64,000 bases of DNA from Pseudomonas sp. QS1027 (GCF_002814235.1 NZ_PHSU01000005.1:62001-126000); one strand, 5' to 3'. Numbered from the stretch's first letter, positions 1 to 14,502 are shown. Translations and numbers: made by a program. Notes: generated from the letters alone by a model not told the origin.

Positions 1-307
1 GCCGCTCACTCAAGAGCAGAAGAAACAGTACAAATCCATCGGCCACCATCTGAAACCAGTATTGACTGTGGCTGACAACGGTTTGACCGAAGGTGTGTTA
101 GCCGAGCTTGAACGCGCATTGGGCGATCATGAGCTGATCAAGATCAAGCTCAATATCCTCGACCGCGAATCGCGCCTGGAGGCCATTGCGCAACTGTGCA
201 AGGCCGGCAAGGCGGATCTGGTGCAAGTCATCGGCAAGATGGCACTGCTTTATCGCAAGAACTTCAGCGTCAACAAGCAGTTGTCCAACGTCCATCGCTT
301 CAAGTGA
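1..307 (+). CDS. yhbY: YhbY family RNA-binding protein (5' end cut by window)
   Basis: Small CRM-domain RNA-binding protein associated with the 50S ribosomal precursor. The reading frame is open from base 2 and the first full codons read PLTQEQKKQYKSIGHHLKP. Base 1 is therefore probably the G of the ATG start, and only two bases are missing. The fold is recognisable from the SIGHHLKP...VADNGLT segment and the KIKLN..DR core, and the protein ends KQLSNVHRFK. Its length of about 102 residues is normal. It converges on the DUF4149 gene with only 12 bp between the stop codons. Confidence 0.93.
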   Translation, partial: PLTQEQKKQYKSIGHHLKPVLTVADNGLTEGVLAELERALGDHELIKIKLNILDRESRLEAIAQLCKAGKADLVQVIGKMALLYRKNFSVNKQLSNVHRFK

Positions 308-319
308 CGTAGGACGGGG

Positions 320-724
320 TCAAGGGTACGCAGCGCGTGCCCTGCCACTCTCGCCCGGCACCGGTTGCAGCACCAGCACCAGGCCGCAAAGGCCAAGCAC
401 CAGATAACTGAACAACTGCCAGCGCGACGCCTCCGGCAGCCAGGTTCGCACCGCGAAATACATCCCGCACGCATAGAACGACATCAACAGCAATTGCCCG
501 CGCGTATCGCGCCATAGGCTTGCCCGGCCTTCGGCCTGGAGCAACACCAGGATCTGCACGATCACACACACCGTTGCAAACCCTATCAATAAAGAGCCCA
601 GCAGGCTATTGATCTCGTCGATCAACAGCGGTGCCAGGCCAATTTGCGTCAACACCGGCAACAAACCGATGTGCAGCAGCCACAGGCCACCAACCCAGAG
701 CATCTGGGTCAGTTGCCAGAGCAT
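320..724 (-). CDS. DUF4149 family small integral membrane protein
   Basis: A 134-residue hydrophobic protein with about four membrane segments (MLWQLTQMLWVGGLWLLHIG at the N terminus, then LLGSLLIGFATVCVIVQILVLL, LLLMSFYACGMYF and LFSYLVLGLCGLVLVLQP). The start at the ATG coding MLWQLTQ fits the family; a longer open frame upstream overlaps greA and has no membrane character. It lies 28 bp downstream of greA on the same strand, the usual place of this gene in Pseudomonas, so it is probably in the same transcript. Its molecular function is unknown. Confidence 0.85.
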   Translation of the reverse strand: MLWQLTQMLWVGGLWLLHIGLLPVLTQIGLAPLLIDEINSLLGSLLIGFATVCVIVQILVLLQAEGRASLWRDTRGQLLLMSFYACGMYFAVRTWLPEASRWQLFSYLVLGLCGLVLVLQPVPGESGRARAAYP

Positions 725-752
725 GGCGCCCGCACGCAGCGGGCGCCTTCGT

Positions 753-1225
753 TCAGATGTGGCGGACTTCAACAATCTCGTACTCGATAACGCCACCGGG
801 CGTTTTGACAGCCACCACATCACCCTCTTCCTTGGCAATCAAGGCACGGGCCAGTGGCGAGCCAACGGAGATCTTGCCGAGTTTGAAGTCGGCCTCATCC
901 TCACCCACGATGTGATAAACCACGCTTTCGTCGGTTTCGACGTTGGCGATTTCCACGGTGGTACCGAAGATCACCTTGCCGGTGTGCGGGATGGTCGTGA
1001 CGTCGATGATCACCGCGTTCTGCATGCGGCCTTCGATGTCACGGATCCGCGCCTCGACCATACCTTGCTGCTCGCGGGCAGCGTGGTATTCGGCGTTTTC
1101 CTTCAAGTCACCCAGCTCGCGGGCCGTACCGATGTCCTGGCTCAGCTTCGGACGGACGACCTTGGTCAGGTGAGCATGCTCTTCTTCCAGGGCTTTCGCG
1201 CCCTGGACGGTCATGGGGTATTTGG

Positions 1226-1229
<4 letters not shown>
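753..1229 (-). CDS. greA: Transcription elongation factor GreA
   Basis: GreA enters the secondary channel of RNA polymerase and stimulates cleavage of backtracked transcripts. The 158-residue protein has the N-terminal coiled-coil hairpin ([20 protein letters not shown] through the [12 protein letters not shown] tip, with the acidic DLKENAEYH segment) and the C-terminal FKBP-like domain ([14 protein letters not shown]...[15 protein letters not shown]). The length is that of the family. The start codon overlaps the carB stop in an ATGA, so it is translationally coupled to carB. Confidence 0.98.
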
Positions 1230-4447
<3,218 letters not shown>

Positions 4448-4503
4448 GGGTTTGTCACTCAAATCCGCAGGTCAGTCGGCAAGCCGTTGAACAATCCTAG
4501 AAG

Positions 4504-4541
4504 AGCCCCAGGGGGCCGCCGCGTGGCGGGGCCGCCCTGGG
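4504..4541 (-). repeat. GC-rich hairpin between carA and carB
   Basis: Near-complementary arms (GCCCCAGGG...CCCTGGGC, with an inner GCCGC/GCGG stem) form a long hairpin in the gap between carA and carB. It is not followed by a T run on the minus strand, so it is not a classical terminator. It may set carA/carB stoichiometry by mRNA stabilisation or partial termination (inference). Confidence 0.5.
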
Positions 4542-4552
4542 CATTCAGGCGA

Positions 4553-5689
4553 TCAACGGCGCTTGGCCATCTCATTGATGAAGCGATCGAACAGCGGTGC
4601 AACGTCGTTCGGGCCCGGGCTGGCTTCAGGGTGGCCCTGGAAGCTGAACGCGCTCTTGTCGGTGCGCTCGATGCCTTGCAGGGAGCCGTCGAACAGCGAC
4701 TTGTGAATCGCCCGGACATTGGCCGGCAGGGTCGCTTCATCCACCGCAAAACCGTGGTTCTGGCTGGTGATCATGACAACACCGGTATCCAGGTCCTGGA
4801 CCGGGTGGTTGGCACCGTGATGGCCGTGACCCATTTTCAGGGTCTTGGCGCCGGAGGCCAGGGCCAGCAGCTGGTGACCCAGGCAGATACCGAACACCGG
4901 AATCTCGGTTTCCAGTACTTCCTTGATCGCCTTGATCGCGTAGTCGCAAGGCTCCGGGTCACCCGGGCCGTTGGACAGGAACACGCCGTCCGGTTGCAGG
5001 GCCAGAACGTCGCCGGCCGGGGTTTGCGCCGGCACGACCGTCACGCGGCAACCGCGCTCGACCAGCATGCGCAGGATGTTGTGCTTGATACCGTAGTCGT
5101 AGGCCACGACATGGTAAGGCAGCTTGGAGGCTTCGATGGTCGCGTGGCTGTCGGTCTTCAAGTCCCAGACCGTCGAGCGCCACTCGTACTGCTTCGTGGT
5201 GCTGACGACTTTCGCCAGGTCCATGCCCTTCAGGCCCGGGAAACCTTGTGCTGCGGCAATCGCCGCGGCTTCGGAAATGTTGTCGCCGGCCATGATGCAG
5301 CCGTTCTGCGAACCTTTTTCCCGCAGGATGCGGGTCAGGCGCCGGGTGTCGATACCGGCGATGGCCACCACGTTGTTGGCCTTCAGGTAATCGGACAGGG
5401 ACATCGTGTTGCGCCAGTTGCTCGCTACCAGCGGCAGGTCGCGGATGACCAGGCCGGCGGACCAGACACGATCGGACTCGGCATCTTCCGGCGTGGTACC
5501 GGTGTTGCCGATGTGCGGGTAAGTCAGGGTAACGATTTGCTGGGCGTAGGAAGGATCGGTAAGGATTTCCTGATAGCCGGTCATTGCGGTGTTGAACACC
5601 ACCTCACCAACGGTCTGACCGTCGGCTCCAATGGCTTCGCCGCGAAAAATGCTGCCATCAGCAAGGGCGAGTATGGCTGGCTTAGTCAA
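4553..5689 (-). CDS. carA: Carbamoyl-phosphate synthase small (glutaminase) subunit
   Basis: Glutamine amidotransferase subunit that supplies ammonia to CarB. The 378-residue protein has the N-terminal CarA domain ([20 protein letters not shown]) and a class-I amidotransferase domain. The nucleophile is Cys269 in [10 protein letters not shown] and the His/Glu pair is in GHPEASPGP. The start codon is TTG, as known for E. coli carA, preceded by a strong GGGAGG. The TTGA overlaps the stop of the upstream leader ORF. A terminator-like hairpin lies 46 bp upstream, so transcription into carA is probably attenuated. Confidence 0.97.
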   Translation of the reverse strand: MTKPAILALADGSIFRGEAIGADGQTVGEVVFNTAMTGYQEILTDPSYAQQIVTLTYPHIGNTGTTPEDAESDRVWSAGLVIRDLPLVASNWRNTMSLSDYLKANNVVAIAGIDTRRLTRILREKGSQNGCIMAGDNISEAAAIAAAQGFPGLKGMDLAKVVSTTKQYEWRSTVWDLKTDSHATIEASKLPYHVVAYDYGIKHNILRMLVERGCRVTVVPAQTPAGDVLALQPDGVFLSNGPGDPEPCDYAIKAIKEVLETEIPVFGICLGHQLLALASGAKTLKMGHGHHGANHPVQDLDTGVVMITSQNHGFAVDEATLPANVRAIHKSLFDGSLQGIERTDKSAFSFQGHPEASPGPNDVAPLFDRFINEMAKRR

Positions 5690-5808
5690 GAAGACCTCCC
5701 GTAAATAAAGCCTGAAAGGGCGATCGCAGGTTGTAAAAAAGCGGAATGACGTATGGACACGTCACCCCGCTCGTTCACTGAATTATTCTGCGCGCTTTTA
5801 GTGGACAC
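5686..5808 (-). CDS. Putative carA leader ORF (about 40 codons)
   Basis: An open frame beginning at a GTG ([18 protein letters not shown]...) runs through the carA leader and ends at a TGA that overlaps the TTG start codon of carA (TTGA). An intrinsic terminator hairpin lies inside the frame. This arrangement fits a leader peptide for translational coupling and attenuation of carAB by pyrimidines or arginine. A published study of P. aeruginosa and P. stutzeri carAB reported that no untranslated region exists. The start codon is uncertain because no Shine-Dalgarno precedes the GTG; internal GTGs are alternatives. Confidence 0.5.
   Translation of the reverse strand: MSTKSAQNNSVNERGDVSIRHSAFLQPAIALSGFIYGRSS
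5735..5770 (-). terminator. Intrinsic terminator / attenuator before carA
   Basis: Read on the minus strand, GCGG-gg-TGACGT, a short loop and ACGTCA-tt-CCGC form a stem that is followed at once by TTTTTT. It lies between dapB and carA and inside the leader ORF, about 46 bp before the carA start. This is the position expected of an attenuator rather than an operon end. Confidence 0.7.
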
Positions 5809-5901
5809 ACTAAAGCTGTAGCTTACAGAAAAAGGCTTTTTTAATCCACCGCTAATGAGCCGAAAAGGCCAGGGAATGCGACAGGGCGTCGCTTTGCGGT
5901 G

Positions 5902-5938
5902 CGAAACAGGGCAGGCAGACCCTGCCAACCCTGTTTCC
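5902..5938 (-). repeat. Strong hairpin after dapB
   Basis: GAAACAGGG...CCCTGTTTC with an inner GCAGG/CCTGC pair forms a long stem 11 bp after the dapB stop. There is no T tract on either strand, so it may be an mRNA-stabilising or Rho-linked structure. Confidence 0.5.
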
Positions 5939-5948
5939 GGGACATCAC

Positions 5949-7890
<1,942 letters not shown>

Positions 7891-8006
7891 GATTCTTTGC
7901 ACTCTTGAGGATGTTCGGGACTCCCGACTTGAACAGTCCCGCCCCGACCATCAGCACCCGAACGCTGTCGCATGCTGTAAAAATTTGCCTATTCCAGACA
8001 CGCCAA

Positions 8007-8026
8007 CGCGGGAGCAAGCTCCCGCG
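8007..8026. repeat. Palindromic REP-like hairpin between dnaK and dnaJ
   Basis: Perfect inverted repeat CGCGGGAGC-AA-GCTCCCGCG in the dnaK-dnaJ gap. Its core, GGGAGCAAGCTCCC, is the kind seen in Pseudomonas REP sequences. It may stabilise the dnaK mRNA or act as a partial terminator. Confidence 0.6.
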
Positions 8027-8083
8027 CGGCGACATCCTACCAGTCACCGCTCAAGAGCAGTCAACCGGTTGACCTGCAAGTGG

Positions 8084-10003
8084 TTACTTGTGGTCTTTGA
8101 CTTCTTCGAACTCAGCGTCGACGACGTCATCCTTGTGGTGCGCTTCTTCCTGGGCAGGTTGTGCACCGGCTTCAGGTTTGGCGCCCTGTTCGGCGTACAT
8201 CTTCTGGGCCACAGGCGCGGAGACCTTGGACAGCTCCTCGACCTTGGCTTCGATAGCCGCCTTGTCGTCGCCTTTGACAGCGGCTTCCAGGGCAACCACG
8301 GCCGCTTCGATCGCGGTTTTCTCTTCGGCGGTCACTTTGTCACCGGCGTCGGCGATCATCTTGCGGGTCGAGTGCACCAGGGCATCGCCCTGGTTGCGGG
8401 CACCGGCCAGCTCTTCGAACTTGCGGTCTTCCTCGGCATTGAGCTCGGCGTCGCGAACCATCTGCTGGATTTCTTCATCCGACAGGCCGGAGTTGGCCTT
8501 GATGGTGATCTTCTGCTCTTTGCCGGTGGCCTTGTCCTTCGCGCCGACGTGCAGGATGCCGTTGGCGTCGATGTCGAAGGTCACTTCGATCTGTGGCACG
8601 CCACGTGGTGCTGGTGGAATCTCGGCCAGGTCGAACTTGCCCAGGGACTTGTTCTGCGCGGCTTGCTTGCGCTCACCCTGCAGGACGTGAATGGTCACGG
8701 CGCCCTGGTTGTCGTCGGCAGTCGAGAACACTTGCGATTTCTTGGTAGGAATCGTGGTGTTTTTCTCGATCAGCGCGGTCATCACGCCACCCATGGTTTC
8801 GATACCCAGGGTCAGCGGGCTGACGTCGAGCAGCAGAACGTCCTTCACGTCACCCGCCAGAACGGCGCCCTGGATAGCAGCACCCATGGCAACGGCTTCG
8901 TCCGGGTTGACGTCTTTACGGGCTTCTTTACCGAAGAAGTCGGTGACCAGCTTCTGTACCAGCGGCATGCGGGTCTGACCGCCGACCAGGATCACGTCGT
9001 TGATCGCGCCAACGTCGATACCGGCGTCTTTCAGCGCGATGCGGCAAGGCTCGATGGTGCGCTGAACCAGGTCTTCCACCAGCGCTTCCAGCTTGGCGCG
9101 GGAGATTTTCACGTTCAGGTGCTTCGGACCGGTGGCATCTGCAGTGATGTACGGCAGGTTGACGTCGGTCGACTGAGCCGAAGACAGCTCGATCTTGGCT
9201 TTTTCAGCGGCTTCTTTCAGGCGCTGCATGGCCAGCGGGTCACCCTTGAGGTTCATGCCGCTTTCTTTCTTGAACTCGTCGACGAGGTAGTCGATCAGAC
9301 GAATGTCGAAGTCTTCACCGCCGAGGAAGGTGTCACCGTTGGTGGCCAACACTTCGAACTGGTGCTCGCCATCAACTTCGGCGATTTCGATCACGGACAC
9401 GTCGAAGGTACCGCCACCCAGGTCATAAACGATGACAGTGTGGTCGCCCCGAGCCTTGTCCATGCCGTAGGCCAGAGCAGCCGCGGTCGGTTCGTTGATG
9501 ATGCGCTTGACGTCCAGGCCGGCGATACGACCGGCGTCCTTGGTAGCCTGGCGCTGGCTGTCGTTGAAGTAGGCCGGAACGGTAATGACCGCTTCAGTCA
9601 CTTCTTCGCCGAGGTAGTCTTCGGCGGTTTTCTTCATCTTTTTCAAGATTTCAGCCGAGATCTGTGGCGGTGCCATTTTCTGGCCGTTCACTTCGACCCA
9701 AGCATCGCCGTTGTCAGCCTTGGCGATTTTGTAAGGGACCATCTTGATGTCTTTCTGAACGACTTCTTCGTCGAACTTGCGACCGATCAGACGCTTCACC
9801 GCGTACAGGGTGTTATGCGGATTGGTCACCGCCTGGCGCTTGGCCGACTGGCCAACCAGGATTTCGCCATCGTTGGCGTAGGCAATGATCGACGGCGTGG
9901 TGCGTGCACCCTCGGCGTTTTCGATCACTTTGGCCTTGCCGTTTTCAAGAATGGAGACGCAGGAGTTGGTAGTCCCCAGGTCGATACCGATAATTTTGCC
10001 CAT
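8084..10003 (-). CDS. dnaK: Chaperone protein DnaK (Hsp70)
   Basis: ATP-driven Hsp70 chaperone. The 639-residue protein opens with the phosphate-binding loop [10 protein letters not shown] and has the [10 protein letters not shown] motif near residue 200 and the VGGQTRMP motif near 340. The substrate-binding domain and a lid ending in the acidic [10 protein letters not shown] tail follow. The start is the ATG coding MGKIIGID with GGGAGAGTG-type Shine-Dalgarno; a longer open frame upstream has no family match. It has its own sigma-32 promoter overlapping the end of grpE. Confidence 0.99.
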   Translation of the reverse strand: MGKIIGIDLGTTNSCVSILENGKAKVIENAEGARTTPSIIAYANDGEILVGQSAKRQAVTNPHNTLYAVKRLIGRKFDEEVVQKDIKMVPYKIAKADNGDAWVEVNGQKMAPPQISAEILKKMKKTAEDYLGEEVTEAVITVPAYFNDSQRQATKDAGRIAGLDVKRIINEPTAAALAYGMDKARGDHTVIVYDLGGGTFDVSVIEIAEVDGEHQFEVLATNGDTFLGGEDFDIRLIDYLVDEFKKESGMNLKGDPLAMQRLKEAAEKAKIELSSAQSTDVNLPYITADATGPKHLNVKISRAKLEALVEDLVQRTIEPCRIALKDAGIDVGAINDVILVGGQTRMPLVQKLVTDFFGKEARKDVNPDEAVAMGAAIQGAVLAGDVKDVLLLDVSPLTLGIETMGGVMTALIEKNTTIPTKKSQVFSTADDNQGAVTIHVLQGERKQAAQNKSLGKFDLAEIPPAPRGVPQIEVTFDIDANGILHVGAKDKATGKEQKITIKANSGLSDEEIQQMVRDAELNAEEDRKFEELAGARNQGDALVHSTRKMIADAGDKVTAEEKTAIEAAVVALEAAVKGDDKAAIEAKVEELSKVSAPVAQKMYAEQGAKPEAGAQPAQEEAHHKDDVVDAEFEEVKDHK

Positions 10004-10080
10004 TTCACTCTCCCGAAACTTTGATTTTTTTGCCGCAGCGGTTATGGCCAACTGCGGTAGCACTTAAACGCTTGACTTGT

Positions 10081-10108
10081 AGATGGGGGCCTTGCAGCCG
10101 ATTTCAAG
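10081..10108 (-). promoter_or_regulatory. Sigma-32 heat-shock promoter for dnaK
   Basis: Read on the minus strand, CTTGAA - 14 bp - CCCCATCT matches the RpoH (sigma-32) consensus (CTTGAA, 13-15 bp, CCCCATnT). The -35 element overlaps the grpE stop codon and the -10 lies in the grpE-dnaK gap, upstream of dnaK. Confidence 0.8.
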
Positions 10109-10670
10109 CCTGCTCGTCGATCGTCGGCGAAACCGGAGCGACCGCCTTGCTGACCACAACCATCGCCGGGCGCAGCAGGCGACCGTGGAGCTGATAGCCT
10201 TTCTGGAACACTTTCAGCACGCTGTTGGGCTCGACATCAGCGCTTTCCTGCATGGCCATGGCCTGGTGCAGGGAGGCATTGAAGGGTTCGCCGTGCGGGT
10301 CGATAGCTTCCAGTTGATAACGCTTGAGGGTGTCCTGGAACATCTTCAGGGTCAGCTCGATGCCTTCGCGCATCGGCCGGATGTTTTCATCGTCCGGGTT
10401 GGACAGGTCCAGGCCACGCTCGAGGCTGTCGATGATCGGCAGCAGGTCGCCGGCAAACTTCTCCAGGGCGAACTTGTGTGCCTTTTCCACATCCTGCTCG
10501 GCACGCCGGCGGATGTTCTGCAGGTCGGCTGCGACACGCAACCCTTGATCCTGTGCCGCTGCCAGTTGCTCTTCGAGCACCTGGACGCGGGTGGCCAGAT
10601 CGTCGCCCTGAGCCTGTGCGGCCGAGCCGGCTTCCTGATTTTGCGAATCCAGAGTCTGTTCGTCAGCCAT
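10104..10670 (-). CDS. grpE: Nucleotide exchange factor GrpE
   Basis: ADP/ATP exchange factor for DnaK. The 188-residue protein has a polar N terminus ([15 protein letters not shown]), a long helical coiled-coil segment ([20 protein letters not shown]), the [18 protein letters not shown] helix and a C-terminal beta domain ([17 protein letters not shown]). The start is the ATG preceded by AGGAGG. It is the first gene of the grpE-dnaK-dnaJ unit and divergent from recN. Confidence 0.97.
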   Translation of the reverse strand: MADEQTLDSQNQEAGSAAQAQGDDLATRVQVLEEQLAAAQDQGLRVAADLQNIRRRAEQDVEKAHKFALEKFAGDLLPIIDSLERGLDLSNPDDENIRPMREGIELTLKMFQDTLKRYQLEAIDPHGEPFNASLHQAMAMQESADVEPNSVLKVFQKGYQLHGRLLRPAMVVVSKAVAPVSPTIDEQA

Positions 10671-10724
10671 AAAAAACCTCCTTTCAATATCGTCCGCGAG
10701 CTCGACTCGCGCTTCTGCCCCGAT

Positions 10725-10752
10725 ATATGGGGTCGCAATTTCCAGGTTCAAG
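10725..10752 (-). promoter_or_regulatory. Sigma-32 heat-shock promoter for grpE
   Basis: Read on the minus strand, CTTGAA - 14 bp - CCCCATAT is a near-perfect RpoH promoter, about 55 bp upstream of the grpE start codon and in the divergent grpE/recN region. Confidence 0.85.
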
Positions 10753-10911
10753 GGCCAGTCGCGCGGCAATCACCTGCCAGCCTGCCAGCACAAGATTACC
10801 GTTCGCGCTAAGAAACCCCGACATTCAAGCCAATCGGACTAAGGGCAAGATTGTCAGCGCAAATCAAAACACTGTATAAATAACCAGACCTAAAGCCTGG
10901 GAGCGGCCTTC

Positions 10912-12585
10912 ATGCTGGTGCACCTGTCCGTACATAACTACGCAATCGTCGAACATCTCGATCTGGAACTGGATCGCGGGATGAGCGTAATCACTGGCGA
11001 AACCGGTGCCGGCAAGTCGATCATGCTCGACGCCCTCGGGCTGACCCTGGGCGATCGCGCCGACAGCGGCGTGGTCCGTCCCGGTGCGGACAAGGCCGAC
11101 ATCCTCGCCACCTTCGATCTCGAAGACATTCCCGAGGCCCGGGCCTGGCTCGCCGAGCGCGACCTCGACAACGACGGTCCGTGCATCCTGCGCCGGGTGA
11201 TTACCGCCGAAGGTCGCTCGCGCGGCTATATCAACGGTTCGCCCTGCCCCCAGGGCGACCTCAAGGCCCTCGGCGAACTGCTGATCGACATCCACAGCCA
11301 GCACGAACACCAATCCCTGCTGAAAACCGATACCCACCGCCGACTGCTCGACGAATATGCCGGCGCCACCGATCTCGCCCGCCAGGTACAGCTCGCGGCC
11401 CAGCGCTGGCGCCAGACCCGCCAGGAACTGGAGCGTCTCTCCAACTCCGGTGACGAACAGCGCGCCCGCCACCAACTGCTCAGCTACCAGCTCGAAGAAC
11501 TCGAGAACCTCGGCCTGGGGGAAAACGAGCTGGGGGACCTGGAGCAGGAACACAAGAACCTGACCAACGCCGAAACCCTGCTCGGCATCTGCCGCCAGGT
11601 GGTGGAACAATGCAGCGAAAGCGACTCGGGCAATGTGCTCAACGCCCTGACCGCGAGCCTCAACCGCCTCTCCAGCGTCAACAACGGTAGCGGCGCCCTG
11701 GGCGAAGCCACCAACCTGCTGGCCAGCGCACAGATCCAGGTCGAGGAAGCCGTCGGCGAACTGAACCGTTTTCTCGACCACTTCGACGCCGACCCAGCTC
11801 GCCTGCAGCAGCTCGAGGAACGTCTGGACGCCATCTACACCCTGGCGCGCAAGCACCGCATCCAGCCGACCGAAGTGGCGACTCTCCAGCAAAAGCTGCT
11901 GGATGAAATCGAAACCCTCAATGCCAACGACGAAGCCATCGAGCGCCAGACGGAAGAGCTCGCGGCCTATGCCCGGCATTACCAGGAGCGGGCACGGGAG
12001 CTCAGCGACCTGCGCCATCAGGCGGCAACCAGCCTCGCCAGCGCAGTGGAACAGGAAATCCAGCGCCTGGGCATGCCCGGCGGACGCTTCAGCATCGAAC
12101 TGCACGCCAACACCAGTAACGAACCACTGCCTTATGGCCTTGAGTTGGTCGAATTGCTGGTCAGCGCCAACCCCGGCCAACCGCTCAAGGCACTGGCGAA
12201 GGTGGCCTCCGGGGGCGAGCTGTCACGGATCAGCCTGGCGATCCAGGTCATCACCGCACAGACTTCGCGCATCCCGACCCTGGTGTTCGACGAAGTGGAC
12301 GTGGGTATCGGTGGCCCGACCGCCGAGATCGTCGGCCAACTGCTGCGCCGCCTCGGCGAACGCGGACAGGTCCTGACGGTCACGCACCTGCCACAAGTGG
12401 CGGCGCAAGGGCACCATCATCTATTTGTGCACAAGATGCGCGGCAGCGATGCCACCCGCACGGCGGTCTCGAAACTGAGCAAGGCCGAACGGATCGAAGA
12501 AGTCGCGCGCATGCTCGGGGGCATTGACCTGACCAAGGAATCCCTGGCCCACGCGAAAAAGATGGTGATCACAGCCAAAGCTTGA
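10912..12585 (+). CDS. recN: DNA repair protein RecN
   Basis: SMC-like ATPase acting in double-strand break repair. The 557-residue protein has a Walker A motif (GETGAGKS, near residues 29-36), a central helical coiled-coil region with a hinge, the ABC signature-type ASGGELSR segment, and Walker B (TLVFDEVDVGIGG, near residues 457-469). The length matches the family. It is divergent from grpE and convergent with fur; a bidirectional hairpin separates it from fur. No clear LexA box is visible upstream. Confidence 0.97.
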   Translation: MLVHLSVHNYAIVEHLDLELDRGMSVITGETGAGKSIMLDALGLTLGDRADSGVVRPGADKADILATFDLEDIPEARAWLAERDLDNDGPCILRRVITAEGRSRGYINGSPCPQGDLKALGELLIDIHSQHEHQSLLKTDTHRRLLDEYAGATDLARQVQLAAQRWRQTRQELERLSNSGDEQRARHQLLSYQLEELENLGLGENELGDLEQEHKNLTNAETLLGICRQVVEQCSESDSGNVLNALTASLNRLSSVNNGSGALGEATNLLASAQIQVEEAVGELNRFLDHFDADPARLQQLEERLDAIYTLARKHRIQPTEVATLQQKLLDEIETLNANDEAIERQTEELAAYARHYQERARELSDLRHQAATSLASAVEQEIQRLGMPGGRFSIELHANTSNEPLPYGLELVELLVSANPGQPLKALAKVASGGELSRISLAIQVITAQTSRIPTLVFDEVDVGIGGPTAEIVGQLLRRLGERGQVLTVTHLPQVAAQGHHHLFVHKMRGSDATRTAVSKLSKAERIEEVARMLGGIDLTKESLAHAKKMVITAKA

Positions 12586-12628
12586 GCCTGGACATCGGCA
12601 CCTAGAAAAATCTGGCAACAAAAAGCAC

Positions 12629-12652
12629 AAAGGCGACCCTGAGGTCGCCTTT
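12629..12652. terminator. Bidirectional terminator between recN and fur
   Basis: AAAGGCGACC-ctga-GGTCGCCTTT is a perfect 10-bp stem between the convergent recN and fur genes, with A/T-ended arms that can serve both strands. Confidence 0.8.
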
Positions 12653-12684
12653 GATCGCTTCGCGAACCGGTATTCGCAACAGAC

Positions 12685-13092
12685 TTATTTTTTCTTTTGG
12701 CGTACGTACAGCACCAGATTGTGATCCACCAGCTCGAAACCGTGAGCTTCGGCGATCGCCTTCTGAAGTGTCTCGATTTCCGGGCTGGTGAACTCGATCA
12801 CCTCGCTCGTATCGACGTTGACCATATGGTCGTGGTGCCCGCCGTCCGCCAGCTCGAAGACCGCATGGCCGCCGTCGAAATTGTGGCGAACCACCAACCC
12901 GGCCGCTTCGAACTGGGTCAGTACACGGTAGACCGTTGCCAGGCCAACATCCTCGCCAGCTTCCATCAGCGCCTTGTAGACATCCTCGGCGCTCATGTGA
13001 CGCTGCTCGGCAGAATCGAGCATTTGCAGAATCTTGACCCGTGGCAGAGTCACTTTTAAGCCGGCTTTACGTAGTTCGCTATTTTCAACCAT
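12685..13092 (-). CDS. fur: Ferric uptake regulator Fur
   Basis: Fe(II)-dependent repressor of iron-uptake genes. The 135-residue protein has the winged-helix DNA-binding domain (LKVTLPRVKILQML...VGLATVYRVLTQFEAAGLV) and the metal-binding HHDHM motif, followed by a dimerisation domain. The C terminus has the lysine-rich RQKKK tail seen in Pseudomonas Fur. It is divergent from bamE, with 97 bp between the start codons, an arrangement known in P. aeruginosa (fur/omlA). Confidence 0.98.
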   Translation of the reverse strand: MVENSELRKAGLKVTLPRVKILQMLDSAEQRHMSAEDVYKALMEAGEDVGLATVYRVLTQFEAAGLVVRHNFDGGHAVFELADGGHHDHMVNVDTSEVIEFTSPEIETLQKAIAEAHGFELVDHNLVLYVRQKKK

Positions 13093-13138
13093 GGTCAGCT
13101 TTCTCGCGATGCTGCTTCGCAGCTTCTCTTAATACGGG

Positions 13139-13144
13139 TATGAT
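13139..13144 (+). promoter_or_regulatory. Candidate -10 element for bamE
   Basis: TATGAT lies 45 bp before the bamE start in the divergent fur/bamE region. No clear -35 is seen, so the assignment rests on the -10 and spacing to the gene. Confidence 0.35.
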
Positions 13145-13189
13145 CGGGGTTTACGTTGTCCCAGCCAAGATAGTGGAAGTCGCCCACCG

Positions 13190-13714
13190 ATGCAAAACAC
13201 CAAGCTGTTGCTAACCAGTTTTACCTTAGTGGGACTGCTCGCACTCGCCGGTTGTTCATTCCCCGGGGTTTACAAAATCGACATCCAACAGGGCAATGTC
13301 GTCACGCAGGACATGATAGACCAGTTGCGCCCGGGAATGACCCGCAAGCAAGTAAGGTTTATCATGGGCAACCCCCTGCTGGTCGACACATTCCACCCCA
13401 ATCGCTGGGATTACCTGTATAGCCTGCAGCCCGGTGGCGGTGAACGCCAGCAGGAGCGTGTCAGCCTGATATTCAATGCCAATGATCAACTCGCCAGCCT
13501 GTCCGGCGACTTCAAGCCCGGCGTAAGCCGCGATGAAGCGATCCTGGGCAAGGACGGCACACAGGTGAACGCTCCGGTGCAGAATACCGAGAAGCCGAAG
13601 CCAGAGACGCCAGCCAAGCCGGGTTCGCTGCTGGATCAGATCCAGAAAGATGTCGACGGCGTAAAAGCCGTACCGGTCCCGGTCCCGGAACCGTTGGATA
13701 CCACACCGCAGTAA
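13190..13714 (+). CDS. bamE: Outer membrane lipoprotein BamE (OmlA/SmpA)
   Basis: Lipoprotein subunit of the BAM complex that inserts beta-barrel proteins in the outer membrane. The 174-residue protein has a lipoprotein signal with lipobox LAGC (Cys22), then the SmpA/OmlA domain ([29 protein letters not shown]...NRWDYLY). A Pro/Lys/Glu-rich C-terminal extension, typical of the Pseudomonas form, follows. A strong terminator comes after it. Confidence 0.96.
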   Translation: MQNTKLLLTSFTLVGLLALAGCSFPGVYKIDIQQGNVVTQDMIDQLRPGMTRKQVRFIMGNPLLVDTFHPNRWDYLYSLQPGGGERQQERVSLIFNANDQLASLSGDFKPGVSRDEAILGKDGTQVNAPVQNTEKPKPETPAKPGSLLDQIQKDVDGVKAVPVPVPEPLDTTPQ

Positions 13715-13725
13715 AACGGCGGTAC

Positions 13726-13757
13726 AAAAAAAGCCCGGCATGTCCGGGCTTTTTTTA
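13726..13757. terminator. Bidirectional intrinsic terminator after bamE
   Basis: AAAAAAAGCCCGGCATGTCCGGGCTTTTTTT: a GC-rich stem flanked by A and T runs between convergent bamE and rnfH. Confidence 0.93.
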
Positions 13758-13760
13758 TGC

Positions 13761-14075
13761 CTACAGGTTTTGCGCCTTGGCCTTGGCCGCTTTTTCCGCA
13801 CGCAGGCGCCGGACTTCCTTCGGATCGGCCAGCAAGGGGCGATAGATTTCGATGCGATCACCCTCCGTCACCATGCGGCTATCGGCATCGGCAATCGCCT
13901 TGCCGAAAATCCCCAACGGACAGACCGCTATATCCAGCGCGGGAAACTGCTCGGCGATCCCCGACAGGCGCACCGCCGCCCGCAACGTCGTTCCCGCCGA
14001 CACTGAAACCGCCTGCAGGCACTGACGCCCGATATCGGCGTAAACCACCTCTATCGCAACCAGGGGCTCAACCAT
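13761..14075 (-). CDS. rnfH: RnfH family ubiquitin-like protein
   Basis: Small beta-grasp protein of the RnfH (UPF0125) family, 104 residues, of unknown biochemical role. The start is the ATG coding [16 protein letters not shown]; the longer frame upstream lies inside ratA. The sequence shows the family features VVYAD near the N terminus, IGIFGK-type LGIFGKAIA and RIEIYRPLLADPKEVRR at the end, with a Lys/Ala-rich tail. It overlaps the end of ratA by 8 nt, a conserved pairing. Confidence 0.92.
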   Translation of the reverse strand: MVEPLVAIEVVYADIGRQCLQAVSVSAGTTLRAAVRLSGIAEQFPALDIAVCPLGIFGKAIADADSRMVTEGDRIEIYRPLLADPKEVRRLRAEKAAKAKAQNL

Positions 14076-14502
14076 GGAGTTGCTTGGCCCGCTGACAGAA
14101 GGCATCCACCAGGGTATTGGCCGCCTGGTTGAAAAGCGGCCCGAGGGTTGCCCGCACGAGGGGCCCGGCATAATCGAAGGTCATGTCCAGGCTGATCTTG
14201 CAGGCTTTCTCCCCGAGGGGCTTGAACACCCAGACACCGTGCAGTTGAGTGAACGGCCCTTCTTCCAGGTTCATTTCAATCGAGTGTCCCGGTACCAGCG
14301 TATTGCGGGTGACGAAATGCTGGCTCAAGCCCGCCTTGGCCACCCCCAGCGTGGCACGCATGTGCGTCTCAGAGCTTTCGAGCACCTGGGCCGTCGAGCA
14401 CCACGGCAGGAACTCCGGGTAACGCGCCACGTCGTTCACCAGGTCATAAAGCGCCTGTGCCGGGTAAGGCAGCAAGGCCGAACGTTGAATATGGGTCGTC
14501 AT
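14068..14502 (-). CDS. ratA: RatA/Coq10-like START-domain protein
   Basis: The 144-residue protein of the polyketide cyclase/START family includes E. coli RatA (reported to block 70S association) and the yeast ubiquinone-binding Coq10. The start at [16 protein letters not shown] fits the family; the features YPEFLPWC and [12 protein letters not shown] are characteristic. It is divergent from smpB and overlaps rnfH, as in other gammaproteobacteria. Whether it acts as a toxin or in quinone handling cannot be told from sequence. Confidence 0.9.
   Translation of the reverse strand: MTTHIQRSALLPYPAQALYDLVNDVARYPEFLPWCSTAQVLESSETHMRATLGVAKAGLSQHFVTRNTLVPGHSIEMNLEEGPFTQLHGVWVFKPLGEKACKISLDMTFDYAGPLVRATLGPLFNQAANTLVDAFCQRAKQLHG

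Noticed and set aside
8007..8026. CRISPR arrays or clustered direct repeats
   Set aside because: Only single palindromic REP-like units were found; there is no series of evenly spaced identical repeats anywhere in the window.
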